Shown in pieces: positions 44,300 through 52,015 of a stretch of DNA of 59,835 nt. Location of the stretch: assembly GCF_000308555.1 (NCBI RefSeq), contig NZ_BAFY01000117.1:1-59835 (forward strand), in the 5' to 3' direction. The translations under genes were made by a program, and so were the position numbers. Origin of the DNA: Nocardia cyriacigeorgica NBRC 100375. GTDB lineage: Bacteria > Actinomycetota > Actinomycetes > Mycobacteriales > Mycobacteriaceae. Under the pieces are notes generated by a model that was given only the letters and a program-made list of their open reading frames with translations, ran no database searches and was not told the DNA's origin. Positions within the stretch are counted from its first letter, which is position 1. Every line of letters begins with the position of its first letter.

Positions 44300-44956
44300 T
44301 CATGGCAGCGGCCGGGCGTCGCGCTGGCCGAGCAGAGCGGCCATCACCCCCGACTCCTGAGATTGGGAGTGGATCATCGACCGCGCGGTTTCCTTGACCG
44401 GGCCGGACTCGATGAGCTGATCGGCCGCCTGCGCCATCGCCACCCCGCCCTGGTGGTGGCGCAGCATGAGCTGCAGGAACAGGACCTCGGCGGCGCGGCC
44501 CCGGGCGGCGGACAAGGCATCGAGCTCGGCCATGGTCGCCATGCCGGGCATGCTGTGGCCGGCCGGGGTATGTGCCTCCGCCGCTCCCGAATGCCGATGC
44601 TCTGGTTCGGCGGCTGCGTGCATCCACGCCATCGGCTGTGGGGACAACGGCGACGCGTTCGCCAGGCGCAGCCAGCCGAGCATGGTGCCGATCTCGATGC
44701 GCTGGGTGTCGGCCATCTGCTGGGCCAGCCGCGTGATCGCGGGATCGACCGCGGGATCGAGTCGTTGCACCATGATCAGCGCCTGCTGGTGGTGGGCGGT
44801 CATGTCCTGGACGAAGCCGATTTCGGCCTCACCGAGGATCGGATCCGCCGACCGGTCGTCATCGATGAACAGTGGACGCAGCGCCGCCCCGAGGACGAGG
44901 AGCAGCACCGCGACCGCCGTGTACCCGGCGATCCGCATTCCGCGTGGCATGCTCAC
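44300..44956 (-). CDS. DUF305-family membrane-anchored protein
   Basis: The roughly 218-residue protein has an N-terminal membrane helix (IAGYTAVAVLLLVLGAALRPLF) and an extracytoplasmic DUF305 domain with the duplicated His-His core: FVQDMTAHHQQALIMVQ and FLQLMLRHHQGGVAMAQ, plus a His/Met-rich linker (EHRHSGAAEAHTPAGHSMPGM). DUF305 proteins are often linked to copper or heavy-metal handling. The GTG at 44956 overlaps the stop of the LVIVD gene by 4 bp (GTGA); ATG 44950 is the alternative. The two proteins are thus translationally coupled and probably work in the same periplasm-like space. Confidence 0.92.
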   Translation of the reverse strand: MSMPRGMRIAGYTAVAVLLLVLGAALRPLFIDDDRSADPILGEAEIGFVQDMTAHHQQALIMVQRLDPAVDPAITRLAQQMADTQRIEIGTMLGWLRLANASPLSPQPMAWMHAAAEPEHRHSGAAEAHTPAGHSMPGMATMAELDALSAARGRAAEVLFLQLMLRHHQGGVAMAQAADQLIESGPVKETARSMIHSQSQESGVMAALLGQRDARPLP

Positions 44957-46527
44957 GATCCGACGATGGAGGACTGATTCGGCGGCGGCGTGTACACGCC
45001 GTTGTTCAGCTCCAGCACCATGAAGCCGTTGTCCGAACACGCCACATACAGCTTGTCGCCACGCCATTCCGGCGGGGAGAAACACCAGTCGGTGGAGACG
45101 TCGCCGAAGGCGAGTCGCCCGGTGCGCGGGGTGAGCGCGTCCATCGGGTTGAACTGGCCCTCGAGCACCGCGCGGACGGCGTTCGGCGCGCTCATCAATG
45201 GCACGCCGATGATGGACGCCAGCGCGTGCGGTGAGTTCCACAGCTCGAGGTTGCGTCCGGTGCGGGCGGGTGGATTGAAGTAGGCGATCTCGCGGATGTT
45301 TCCGGGGTCCCGTACGTCGAAGACCCGGATGCCCGAGGAGATCCAGCCGCAGGCCAGGGCGGTGGGGTTCGCCTGCCGGTCGGCGGCGCAGTAGTGGGAT
45401 TCGTAGGCGAAGGCCGAACCGCCCATCGAGGAACCGATATTGCTGTCGACGTGCTGGGGCAGATTGATCTCGAGCTTGAGCTTGGCCGCCACCTTCGGTG
45501 CGGTGTCATCGGAGATATCGATCAGCTTGACGCCGCCGGATCCGCCCTCGTCGACGGTGTAGAGGTAGGGCTTGCCGTCGTAGCTGACCGGGACACTGTG
45601 CTGGGTCGCCCAGCCGTCGGTCCAGAACACCCGCCCGATGTGATGGACCTGCGGGTTCGGGTCGCGCCGCTGCACCGCGCTGATGTCGAGCACGGTGAAG
45701 CCGCCGAGCGCGGAGATGTACATGCGGTTGCCGTCGGGGCTGATGCCGAACCCGTGCGCCTCGATGCCGGTGAGGCCCTGCCACACCACATGCGGATTCG
45801 ACGGATCGGTGAGGTCGACGGCGCTGACGAATCCGGGAGCGATGCCCGAGGCCCAGTAGGTGCGCCCGTCGGGGGAGAACCCGCCCTCATGGGTGGTGAT
45901 CGGCAGCGGCATGGCCAGATTCGTGCCGGGCCCCGGGTTCAGCAGGCGCGGATGCGCGCAGTCGGAGATGTCGTAGACCGACAGATAGCCGACCCCGATG
46001 CCCACCGGAACACCGGTGCCGACCAGCAGTTTGCGTTCCTTGTTGACCTTCAGGCTCTCCCACGTGCCCGCGAGCATCGCCGGTTCGGTGAGGGTGGCGG
46101 TCGGGCGCGGGTTCGCCGGATCGGAGACGTCGAGCACCTGCACGCCGCGGCCCTCACCGAGCAGATTGCCGGGGAAGAACGAGCCCATGTACGCGCAATG
46201 CTCGAAGCTGGTGGAGGTGATGCCCGCGCCGCGCCCGGCGAACTGGCCGACCATCGACATATTGCAGCGATAGCCCTGGGTGCTGCGCCCGCTGTCGCGA
46301 TCGGCCGCCGGAACATCGCCCTGGAGGCCGGGTTCGGGCATCGAGCCGGGCCCGCAGTCCGCGCGCGGCACCGACGTGCGGCCGACGTCGAGGAATTCGC
46401 GCACGCCATTGGCGATATCGGATTGCAGGTCGGCCGACGCGCCCGCGGGCAACATCATCGTGGCGATCAGTGCCGCCGCGGCAAGGGCGAACGGCCTGGC
46501 ACGGCGCAGCATCAACGGACGCCTCAT
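44953..46527 (-). CDS. Exported LVIVD-repeat beta-propeller protein
   Basis: The 524-residue protein starts with a signal peptide (RRARPFALAAAALIATMMLPAGASA) and then carries LVIVD-type propeller repeats such as GVQVLDVSDPANPRPTATL, YLSVYDISDCAHPRLL, FVSAVDLTDPSNPHVV, GVKLIDISDDTAPKVAAKL and GIRVFDVRDPGNIREIAYF. Cysteines (CNMSM, HCAY, SHYC, ACGW, DWCF, YVACSD) suggest disulfides. Its molecular function is unknown. The ATG at 46527 follows GGGGGA with 5-nt spacing. It is coupled by GTGA to the downstream DUF305 gene, a pairing common in actinobacteria as far as I know. Confidence 0.9.
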   Translation of the reverse strand: MRRPLMLRRARPFALAAAALIATMMLPAGASADLQSDIANGVREFLDVGRTSVPRADCGPGSMPEPGLQGDVPAADRDSGRSTQGYRCNMSMVGQFAGRGAGITSTSFEHCAYMGSFFPGNLLGEGRGVQVLDVSDPANPRPTATLTEPAMLAGTWESLKVNKERKLLVGTGVPVGIGVGYLSVYDISDCAHPRLLNPGPGTNLAMPLPITTHEGGFSPDGRTYWASGIAPGFVSAVDLTDPSNPHVVWQGLTGIEAHGFGISPDGNRMYISALGGFTVLDISAVQRRDPNPQVHHIGRVFWTDGWATQHSVPVSYDGKPYLYTVDEGGSGGVKLIDISDDTAPKVAAKLKLEINLPQHVDSNIGSSMGGSAFAYESHYCAADRQANPTALACGWISSGIRVFDVRDPGNIREIAYFNPPARTGRNLELWNSPHALASIIGVPLMSAPNAVRAVLEGQFNPMDALTPRTGRLAFGDVSTDWCFSPPEWRGDKLYVACSDNGFMVLELNNGVYTPPPNQSSIVGS

Positions 46528-46809
46528 CGCATCCCCCAACTTCCTTGTTGTCGTGGCACGCCGGCGCACAGGGGGCGGGACTTGCGTCTCAGACACCTGG
46601 GCGGACGTTGCTGACCGGAGTTTAATAAGCGGGCGGTGCTTCGGGAGTGTTTTCGCGGAATTGTCGGCCGACACAGTCGCAGCGGGTCGGTGACCAGCGA
46701 AATGCCTGGCAATGTGGCCGGATTCGGGCCCGATGACAGCGGGCGGCGACGGGCGTCGGTAGCGGTGCGCTATGAATTGCCCGGCGTGGTTCTGTCTGGG
46801 TCGTCGGGC

Positions 46810-47730
46810 TCAGGAGTTGCGTCGGTCGGCGAAGTCGAGCAATTCGTCGCACGCCGCGAGCAGCTGCGCCCGCAACGGTGCGGCCCGCTCAGCGAGCGCG
46901 GCTTGAGCGCGTGCGTATTCGGCGCGCCCGGCAGGCGTCTCGATGGCAACGGGGTCGTAGCCGTACTCGCTGAGATCGTATGGGCTGGCCCGCATATCGA
47001 GTTCTCGTGCGACGCAGGCGAGTTCGAAGCACTCCTGCAGCAGGTCCGAACCGATGAGCGGGACCAATTTGAAACCCCACTTGTACAGGTCCATATTCGC
47101 GTGCAGGCACCCCGGCTGTTCCCGGAGCGGCTGATCGTCGCGGGTGAGCACCTGTGCGTTGCGGCCGACGGCATCGGGGGTGAAGAACCGGAAAGCGTCG
47201 AAGTGCGTGCAGCGCAACGACATCGACTCGACCACCGCATCGGTCTCGGTCCGGCCCAGACGCAACGGCACCGCACCGTGGCGCACCTCATCGGAGCGAT
47301 ACACCATGGCCCATTCGTGCAACCCGAAACATGACAGCTGGGCGGGCCGCGCCGCCGTCGCGCGCAGCAGCCGAGCCACGAACGTCACCGTGTCCCGTCG
47401 CTTCGCCAGAAACGCCGGATCGGCCGTGACGATCACCCCGGCGCCGTCGACGCTCACCTGGTGATAGCCGCGAGCCCCGTCGTACTCGGCGGCGCCGGCC
47501 AATCCCACCCCGAAACCGGGATGCCAGCGCCGCAACTGTGCGGGCTTGTGTCCGTAATAGGTGAACAGGAAATCGATCACCGGATGAGCGGCCCCGTCGG
47601 CCCGGCGCCGAAGGTACGGCCCGACCAGCTCATCGATGCGCTCCCGATGCGCCCGCGCCCGCTTCCGCCACTCGACCGGCGACAATACCCGCAGGTCGAT
47701 GACGTGTTCGAGGTTGGCGCGCGTACTCAC
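46810..47730 (-). CDS. Conserved actinobacterial protein (often named 3-methyladenine DNA glycosylase)
   Basis: The 306-residue protein has the blocks HPVIDFLFTYYGHKPAQLRRWHPGFGV, LSCFGLHEWAMVYRS, LRCTHFDAFRFFTPDA, REQPGCLHANMDLYKWGFKLVPLI and LDMRASPYDLSEYGY. Proteins with these blocks are conserved in actinobacteria and carry the name 3-methyladenine DNA glycosylase in many annotations, but I see no helix-hairpin-helix glycosylase motif, so I treat the activity as unproven. The Cys/His-rich strings suggest a metal or cofactor site. GTG at 47730 is the likely start. It is divergent from a tetR gene across 194 bp. Confidence 0.8.
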   Translation of the reverse strand: MSTRANLEHVIDLRVLSPVEWRKRARAHRERIDELVGPYLRRRADGAAHPVIDFLFTYYGHKPAQLRRWHPGFGVGLAGAAEYDGARGYHQVSVDGAGVIVTADPAFLAKRRDTVTFVARLLRATAARPAQLSCFGLHEWAMVYRSDEVRHGAVPLRLGRTETDAVVESMSLRCTHFDAFRFFTPDAVGRNAQVLTRDDQPLREQPGCLHANMDLYKWGFKLVPLIGSDLLQECFELACVARELDMRASPYDLSEYGYDPVAIETPAGRAEYARAQAALAERAAPLRAQLLAACDELLDFADRRNS

Positions 47731-47870
47731 CCCGCCATTGTCCCGCACCGATTCGCGGGGACCGAGACGAGCTCGGCGAGAATGCTCGACGCGTGGTAGC
47801 GCAATCCGGCCGCTGGTGGCGCGGCCGTCTCCCACGTGTAAGGCCGGGCATCGGTACCGCCAAGCGCAGC

Positions 47871-47893
47871 TATTATCGTGAGCAGCGATAATA
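47871..47893. promoter_or_regulatory. Operator palindrome TATTATCG-N7-CGATAATA
   Basis: A perfect 8-bp inverted repeat (47871-47878 and 47886-47893) with spacer TGAGCAG lies 32 bp before the tetR start at 47925, in a locally A+T-rich patch. It is most likely the autoregulatory site of that TetR and could also affect the divergent gene at 47730. Confidence 0.6.
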
Positions 47894-47924
47894 TTAGCGC
47901 CGTTAACTATTGCTAGGTGGTGCC

Positions 47925-48545
47925 ATGGCAACGTCGAATACGCCGTACCATCACGGCGATCTTCCCGCCGCGCTGGTTCGCGCGGCGATGGAACTCCTCG
48001 AGGAGAACGGCGAGTTGTCGCTGCGTGCGGCTGCCCGGCGGGCCGGTGTCTCCACGGCCGCGCCATACCGGCATTTCGCCGACCGGGAAGCGTTGGTGTC
48101 GGCGGTGGCCGCGGTGGGTTATCGCGAGCTGGCGTCCGCGCTCGCCGCTGCGAACCCGGCGCCGAAAACGGCCGAGGACTTTTCCGATATCGCGATCGCC
48201 TACGTCCGATTCGCTCTCGCGCGTCCGGGCCTGTTCCGGGCCATGTTCTCCGAGCCGTGTGATCCCACCAGTCCCGACCGTGTCGCCGCCACCGCCGCGA
48301 TTCATGAATACGTACGCGAGATCGTGCGCCAGGCGTTTCCGGATGCCGACGCCGAAGCGCTGGCCACCGCGATGTGGTCGATGGTGCACGGCCTGGCATT
48401 CCTGTTCCTGCACGGCAAGTTCGACGCCGACGCGCCGGGGGAGCCCGGGGAGACGGTGCGCGCGGCGGTCGGTTCGGTGCTCGGCCCCGCGGTGCGCCCA
48501 CGGCCACGGCGAACCGCGCGCGCGGCTGTTCGGCCACACCCCTGA
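47925..48545 (+). CDS. TetR-family regulator
   Basis: The 206-residue regulator starts with the conserved NTPYHHGDLPAALVRAAMELLEENG lead-in and has the helix-turn-helix SLRAAARRAGVSTAAPYRHFADREAL (about residues 34-59), then a C-terminal WHG-type TetR domain (YVRFALARPGLFRAMFSEP, MWSMVHGLAFLFLHGKF). The N-terminus is of the subgroup that often controls redox or lipid genes. AGGTGG lies 5 nt before the ATG. It is convergent with the quinone reductase gene (stop to stop, adjacent). A strong palindrome lies just upstream. Its targets are not known. Confidence 0.93.
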   Translation: MATSNTPYHHGDLPAALVRAAMELLEENGELSLRAAARRAGVSTAAPYRHFADREALVSAVAAVGYRELASALAAANPAPKTAEDFSDIAIAYVRFALARPGLFRAMFSEPCDPTSPDRVAATAAIHEYVREIVRQAFPDADAEALATAMWSMVHGLAFLFLHGKFDADAPGEPGETVRAAVGSVLGPAVRPRPRRTARAAVRPHP

Positions 48546-49538
48546 TCAGGGCTTGCGCACCGTGAGCAGCACCTTGCCGACCGTCTGCGCTGAATCCAGC
48601 AGTGGGTGCGCATCGGCGACGTCGGCGATCGGGATCTCGGCGGACACGACCGGCCGCACCGCACCTTCGGCGATGCGCGGCCACAGTTCCCGCCGCAGTT
48701 CGGCGATGATGTCGGCCTTGGAGCCGTGACCCTGTTCCGGGCGGCGGCGCAGGTTGGTCACGTGCACCGATCCACGCTTGCTCAGTAGCGTCGCGAGGTT
48801 CAGCTCGGCGACCGCGCCGTCCTGCAATCCGATGATGGTCAGGTCGCCGTCTTCGGCCAGCGCGTCGACATTGCGGGCGAGGTAGCCCGCGCCCATGATG
48901 TCGAGGATCACGTCGGCGCCCCCGTACTCGTCGGTGACGACGGAGACGAAATCCTGTTCCCGGTAGTTGATCAGCGTGTCCGCGCCCAGCTCACGGCAGC
49001 GGTCGAGCTTGAACTGCGAGCCGGCGGTCACCGCGACCCGCGCCCCCAGCGCCTTACCCACCTGGATCGCGTGCGTACCGATGCCGCTGCCGCCACCGTG
49101 GATCAGCAAGGTCTGTCCCTGCCGCAGGCCACCGGCCATCACCACGGTCGACCAGACGGTGGCGGCCGCTTCGGGCAGGGCAGCAGCGGCCGTCAGGTCC
49201 ACTCCTTCGGGAACGGGCAGCACTTGGGTGGCAGGCACATTCACCCGCTCGGCGTAGCCGCCACCGGCCAGCAGCGCGCACACGGCATCACCGGATCGCC
49301 ATTGCGTGACGCCGGCCCCGACGTCGGCCACAACCCCCGACACCTCGAGGCCGAGGACCTCGCTGGCACCCGGCGGCGGCGGATAGACGCCCCACCGCTG
49401 CATGATGTCGGCCCGGTTGACCCCGGCGGCGACCACCTCGATCGCCACCTCTCCCGGTCCGGGGGCGGGCAGGTCGTCGACCTCGCCCCAGGTCATGACC
49501 TCCGGCCCTCCGTAACCGTTCAGCGTCACCGCATGCAT
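48546..49538 (-). CDS. NADPH:quinone reductase (MDR superfamily, PIG3-like)
   Basis: The 330-residue zinc-free MDR reductase begins MHAVTLNGYGGPEVMTW and has the quinone-reductase block AAGVNRADIMQRWGVYPPPPGASEVLGLEVSG, then the NADPH-binding loop LLIHGGGSGIGTHAIQVGKALGA and TLINYREQDF. The catalytic zinc ligands of alcohol dehydrogenases are missing. It reduces quinones or enones with NADPH in the cytosol. GGAAGGAA precedes the ATG. Its promoter (TTGACC, 16 bp, TAATGT) is overlapped by a palindrome shared with two other promoters of this cluster. Confidence 0.94.
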   Translation of the reverse strand: MHAVTLNGYGGPEVMTWGEVDDLPAPGPGEVAIEVVAAGVNRADIMQRWGVYPPPPGASEVLGLEVSGVVADVGAGVTQWRSGDAVCALLAGGGYAERVNVPATQVLPVPEGVDLTAAAALPEAAATVWSTVVMAGGLRQGQTLLIHGGGSGIGTHAIQVGKALGARVAVTAGSQFKLDRCRELGADTLINYREQDFVSVVTDEYGGADVILDIMGAGYLARNVDALAEDGDLTIIGLQDGAVAELNLATLLSKRGSVHVTNLRRRPEQGHGSKADIIAELRRELWPRIAEGAVRPVVSAEIPIADVADAHPLLDSAQTVGKVLLTVRKP

Positions 49539-49557
49539 GGCGTTCCTTCCGTCGACG

Positions 49558-49600
49558 ATGTAAACAACGCTTACATTACTCGGCGTGACGGTGTGGTCAA
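49558..49600 (-). promoter_or_regulatory. Promoter and shared operator of the quinone reductase gene
   Basis: On the minus strand TTGACC (49600-49595) and TAATGT (49578-49573) are spaced 16 bp. The -10 merges into ATGTAAGC-N7-ACAT (49576-49558), a palindrome with arms ATGTAA and TTACAT. The same 19-bp pattern occurs at 53157-53175 and 56267-56285. Confidence 0.6.
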
Positions 49601-49832
49601 CGAGATGGAGCCGATGTCACACTCATCGCACCCGCCGGCCTGGCTGTCTCGACGGCCGAGGGGCTCTCCGCGCCAGTGGAGCACCGCCAAGGCGGCGGCG
49701 ATCGCAACAATGTTGTCGGCCATGGGTTTCGGTAGCAGCTCGTCGGCGCGGGCGAGGCGGCGGATGATGGATGTAGAGGCGCAGAACGGTGAGCGTCTCC
49801 GGGTCCACGGTGAGTAGTTCGCCGAGGGCGCC

Positions 49833-50027
49833 ATGGCGGTGGCCGCCGCAGCGTGCTCGGGCGCGCTGATCGGCGTCAGCGCGGTCCTGGACGTGCACAT
49901 CGACCGGCCTCTTGCCCTGTTCCTCTACAGCACGTTCGCCATGACGGCCGTCGGCGTCACTGCGTTGACGATCAACAGCCCCGATGTCAGTGCAGTGCGG
50001 ACCGCAGTGTGTCTTGTGCCAGCTTGA
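49833..50027 (+). CDS. Possible small membrane protein (64 aa)
   Basis: The frame starts with ATG after CGAGGGCGCC and encodes a hydrophobic segment ALFLYSTFAMTAVGVTALTI preceded by MAVAAAACSGALIGVSAVLD. It has no family I recognise and its last 13 codons overlap the 3' end of the hydrolase gene on the other strand. The rest of the 294-bp space between 49539 and 49832 shows only the quinone reductase promoter. It may be a gene remnant. Confidence 0.25.
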   Translation: MAVAAAACSGALIGVSAVLDVHIDRPLALFLYSTFAMTAVGVTALTINSPDVSAVRTAVCLVPA

Positions 50028-50949
50028 TGGCGGCGGTTGCGGCATGGGTGGAGCGCATCGAGTTGATCATCATGAAGTCGTGGATGATCCCGCCGAAGCG
50101 CACCTGGGTGACCGGAACGCCGGCTTGACGCAGTTTCGCCGCGTACGCCTCGCCTTCGTCGCGCAGGACGTCGGCCTCGGCGGTGATCACCAGCGCGGGC
50201 GGCAGCCCCGAAGGTTGTTCGACCGATGCGCGTAGCGGGCAGGCGTAGATCTCCTCGCGCTGGGCCTCGTTTTCGGTGTACTGGTCCCAGAACCACTTCA
50301 TGCCCTCGCGTGCGAGGAAGTAGTGCTCGGCGAACTGATGGTAGGAACCGGTGTCGAAGTCGGCATTGGTCACCGGGTACAGCAGCACCTGCTGGGCGAT
50401 GCTGATATCGCCACGGTCCTTGGCCATCAATGTGAATACCGCGGACATATTGCCACCGACAGAGTCGCCCGTGACCGCGAAACGCGGTGCGTCGAGCCCC
50501 TTCTCGGCGCCGTGCGCGACAACCCACTGCGCGGCCGCATAATTCTGTTCGATCGCGGTGGGGTATTTGGCCTCCGGCGACAAGGTGTATTCCGGGAAGA
50601 CCGCCGCGGCCTCGGCGCCGACCGCGAGTTCACGGACGAGGCGGTCGTGGGTGTGGGCATTGCCGAACACCCACCCGGCGCCGTGAATGTAGAAGACCAC
50701 CGGCAATGGCCCGGTGGCACCTGCGGGTTTGACGATGCGCACGGGTACCGATCCGGTCGGCCCGCCCTCGACGGTGATCCATTCTTCGTCGATCTCGGGT
50801 TTGTCGATATCGCCGGACTGGACCTCGTCCACGGCCTTGCGGCCTTCTTCCGGCGGCAGTTGGTACAGGAAGGGCGGCGTATCGGTGGCCTTGCAGAATT
50901 CGGCGGCCTCGGGTTCGAGAACAGGTTGGATGTGCTCGTTCGTTGCCAT
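49987..50949 (-). CDS. Alpha/beta hydrolase (hormone-sensitive-lipase family)
   Basis: The 320-residue esterase has the oxyanion block FYIHGAGWVFGNAHTHDRLVREL, the nucleophile elbow GDSVGGNMSAV, the Asp in ALVITAEADVLRDEGEAYA, and His in FGGIIHDFMMINSM, the full triad of the HSL branch. It probably hydrolyses small esters in the cytosol. ATG at 50949 is chosen over ATG 50955 because GGGAG is spaced 9 nt rather than 3 nt. Its promoter carries an 18-bp element also found in the promoter of the acetoacetate-decarboxylase-like gene. Confidence 0.93.
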   Translation of the reverse strand: MATNEHIQPVLEPEAAEFCKATDTPPFLYQLPPEEGRKAVDEVQSGDIDKPEIDEEWITVEGGPTGSVPVRIVKPAGATGPLPVVFYIHGAGWVFGNAHTHDRLVRELAVGAEAAAVFPEYTLSPEAKYPTAIEQNYAAAQWVVAHGAEKGLDAPRFAVTGDSVGGNMSAVFTLMAKDRGDISIAQQVLLYPVTNADFDTGSYHQFAEHYFLAREGMKWFWDQYTENEAQREEIYACPLRASVEQPSGLPPALVITAEADVLRDEGEAYAAKLRQAGVPVTQVRFGGIIHDFMMINSMRSTHAATAAIKLAQDTLRSALH

Positions 50950-50992
50950 GGACATCAGCTCCCATCACGAGAATGTGTGCGGTGCCGCAATC

Positions 50993-51024
50993 ACGCTAGC
51001 CCGGCAATGTTAACGCTGGCAACA
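50993..51024 (-). promoter_or_regulatory. Promoter and shared operator of the hydrolase gene
   Basis: On the minus strand TTGCCA (51022-51017) and TAGCGT (50998-50993) are 18 bp apart. TGTTGCCAGCGTTAACAT (51024-51007) overlaps the -35; arms TGTT and AACA are 9 bp apart. It matches the site at 53125-53142 in 15 of 18 positions. The rest of the 251-bp space up to the tetR stop is A+T-rich for this genome and holds no gene I can support. Confidence 0.55.
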
Positions 51025-51200
51025 CGTCGGCGAAAATCGCTGTGCGCGAATGTATTCGACGACCACGCAGTTTATTGATCAACTAAATAGTCATGTCGAT
51101 GCATAGGTTCTTCCGCGTGGCGGAATGGTTTGCCAGACGGAGGAAACTGGCAAAGTAATTCACCAATTGGGCGCTAGGTTTTCCGGACTTGAGCGGTGCG

Positions 51201-51902
51201 CTATATGACGGTTCGAAGGTCTTGCTCATCGGTGCGGTGCGGCTGTAGCAGAGACGTGATGAGCCGCTGTGCGTTCTCGACGGCATGGTTGGCATCGCCG
51301 TCCGCCAATCCCAGCAGCGGATCCAGGCCGTGGATATGCGGCGCCAGGGCGATGTGGGGGAGTGTCACCAGCAGGAGCGACAGCAATGCGTCGGTATCGG
51401 TCTCGCGCGATAGTTGTCCGGTGTCGACCGCGCGCTCGATCAACGGGCGTAGCACTGCGAGGTAGTCGTCGTTGACGACCTCGCGAACCGCGGTCCGTGC
51501 GACGGGATCGTGTTCGAGATTGGCGGCCGCGGTCATTGCGCGCTCGAGGGGATGATCGTAGAAGTAACGCACCCACGCCGCGGTCAGCGTCCGCAGGGCA
51601 GCGAAAAAGTCGGCGTCCCAGTCGAGTTCGCTCGCCGCCGACTCCATCGCGGTGCGGATGCGGTGGCTCGACAGCCGCGCGAGGTGGACGTACATATCAG
51701 CCTTGTCGGTGAAGTACTGGAACAGGCTGCCTTTGGCAACCCCGGCTTCACGCGCGATCGTGTTCAGGCTGCCGCCGCTGAACCCGCGTGCGGCGAACTC
51801 CGCTTCCGCCGCGGCGACCACGGCCGCGCGGCGGCCTTCGGGTAGCCGCTGCCATGTTCCTGTCGGCAAGCGCCGGCCTCCTGTCCGGTGGGCGATTGAC
51901 AT
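51201..51902 (-). CDS. TetR-family repressor
   Basis: The 233-residue regulator has the helix-turn-helix FAARGFSGGSLNTIAREAGVAKGSLFQYFTDKADMYVHL (about residues 36-74) and an all-helical C-terminal domain. The ATG at 51902 has no ribosome site; a minus-strand TAGGAT (51920-51915) lies 12 nt before it, so the mRNA leader would be very short. It is divergent from the saccharopine-dehydrogenase-like gene. Two near-identical TGACCAC boxes lie in the 113 bp between starts, the likely binding sites. It may also control other genes of the cluster. Confidence 0.93.
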   Translation of the reverse strand: MSIAHRTGGRRLPTGTWQRLPEGRRAAVVAAAEAEFAARGFSGGSLNTIAREAGVAKGSLFQYFTDKADMYVHLARLSSHRIRTAMESAASELDWDADFFAALRTLTAAWVRYFYDHPLERAMTAAANLEHDPVARTAVREVVNDDYLAVLRPLIERAVDTGQLSRETDTDALLSLLLVTLPHIALAPHIHGLDPLLGLADGDANHAVENAQRLITSLLQPHRTDEQDLRTVI

Positions 51903-51923
51903 GGTGTCGATCCGATCCTACAG

Positions 51924-51951
51924 TGACCACCAGTCATATGACCACTGGTCA
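51924..51951. promoter_or_regulatory. Tandem TetR operator boxes
   Basis: TGACCACCAGTCA (51924-51936) and TGACCACTGGTCA (51939-51951) stand 15 bp apart. The second is a perfect 6-bp palindrome around one central base; ACCAGT and ACTGGT also form an inverted repeat between them. They lie next to the TAGGAT -10 of the tetR gene and upstream of the divergent reductase gene. Confidence 0.65.
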
Positions 51952-52015
51952 TCTCCCTGGTTGCCCAGCGTGCGCGCCATCCGCCGGGCACCATTTCCCG
52001 AAGGAGAATCCCTCG

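Noticed and set aside
49571..50045. Possible regulator remnant on the minus strand between the quinone reductase and hydrolase genes
   Set aside because: Fragments such as LTVDPETLTVLRLYIHH look protein-like but no known domain could be assembled across frames.
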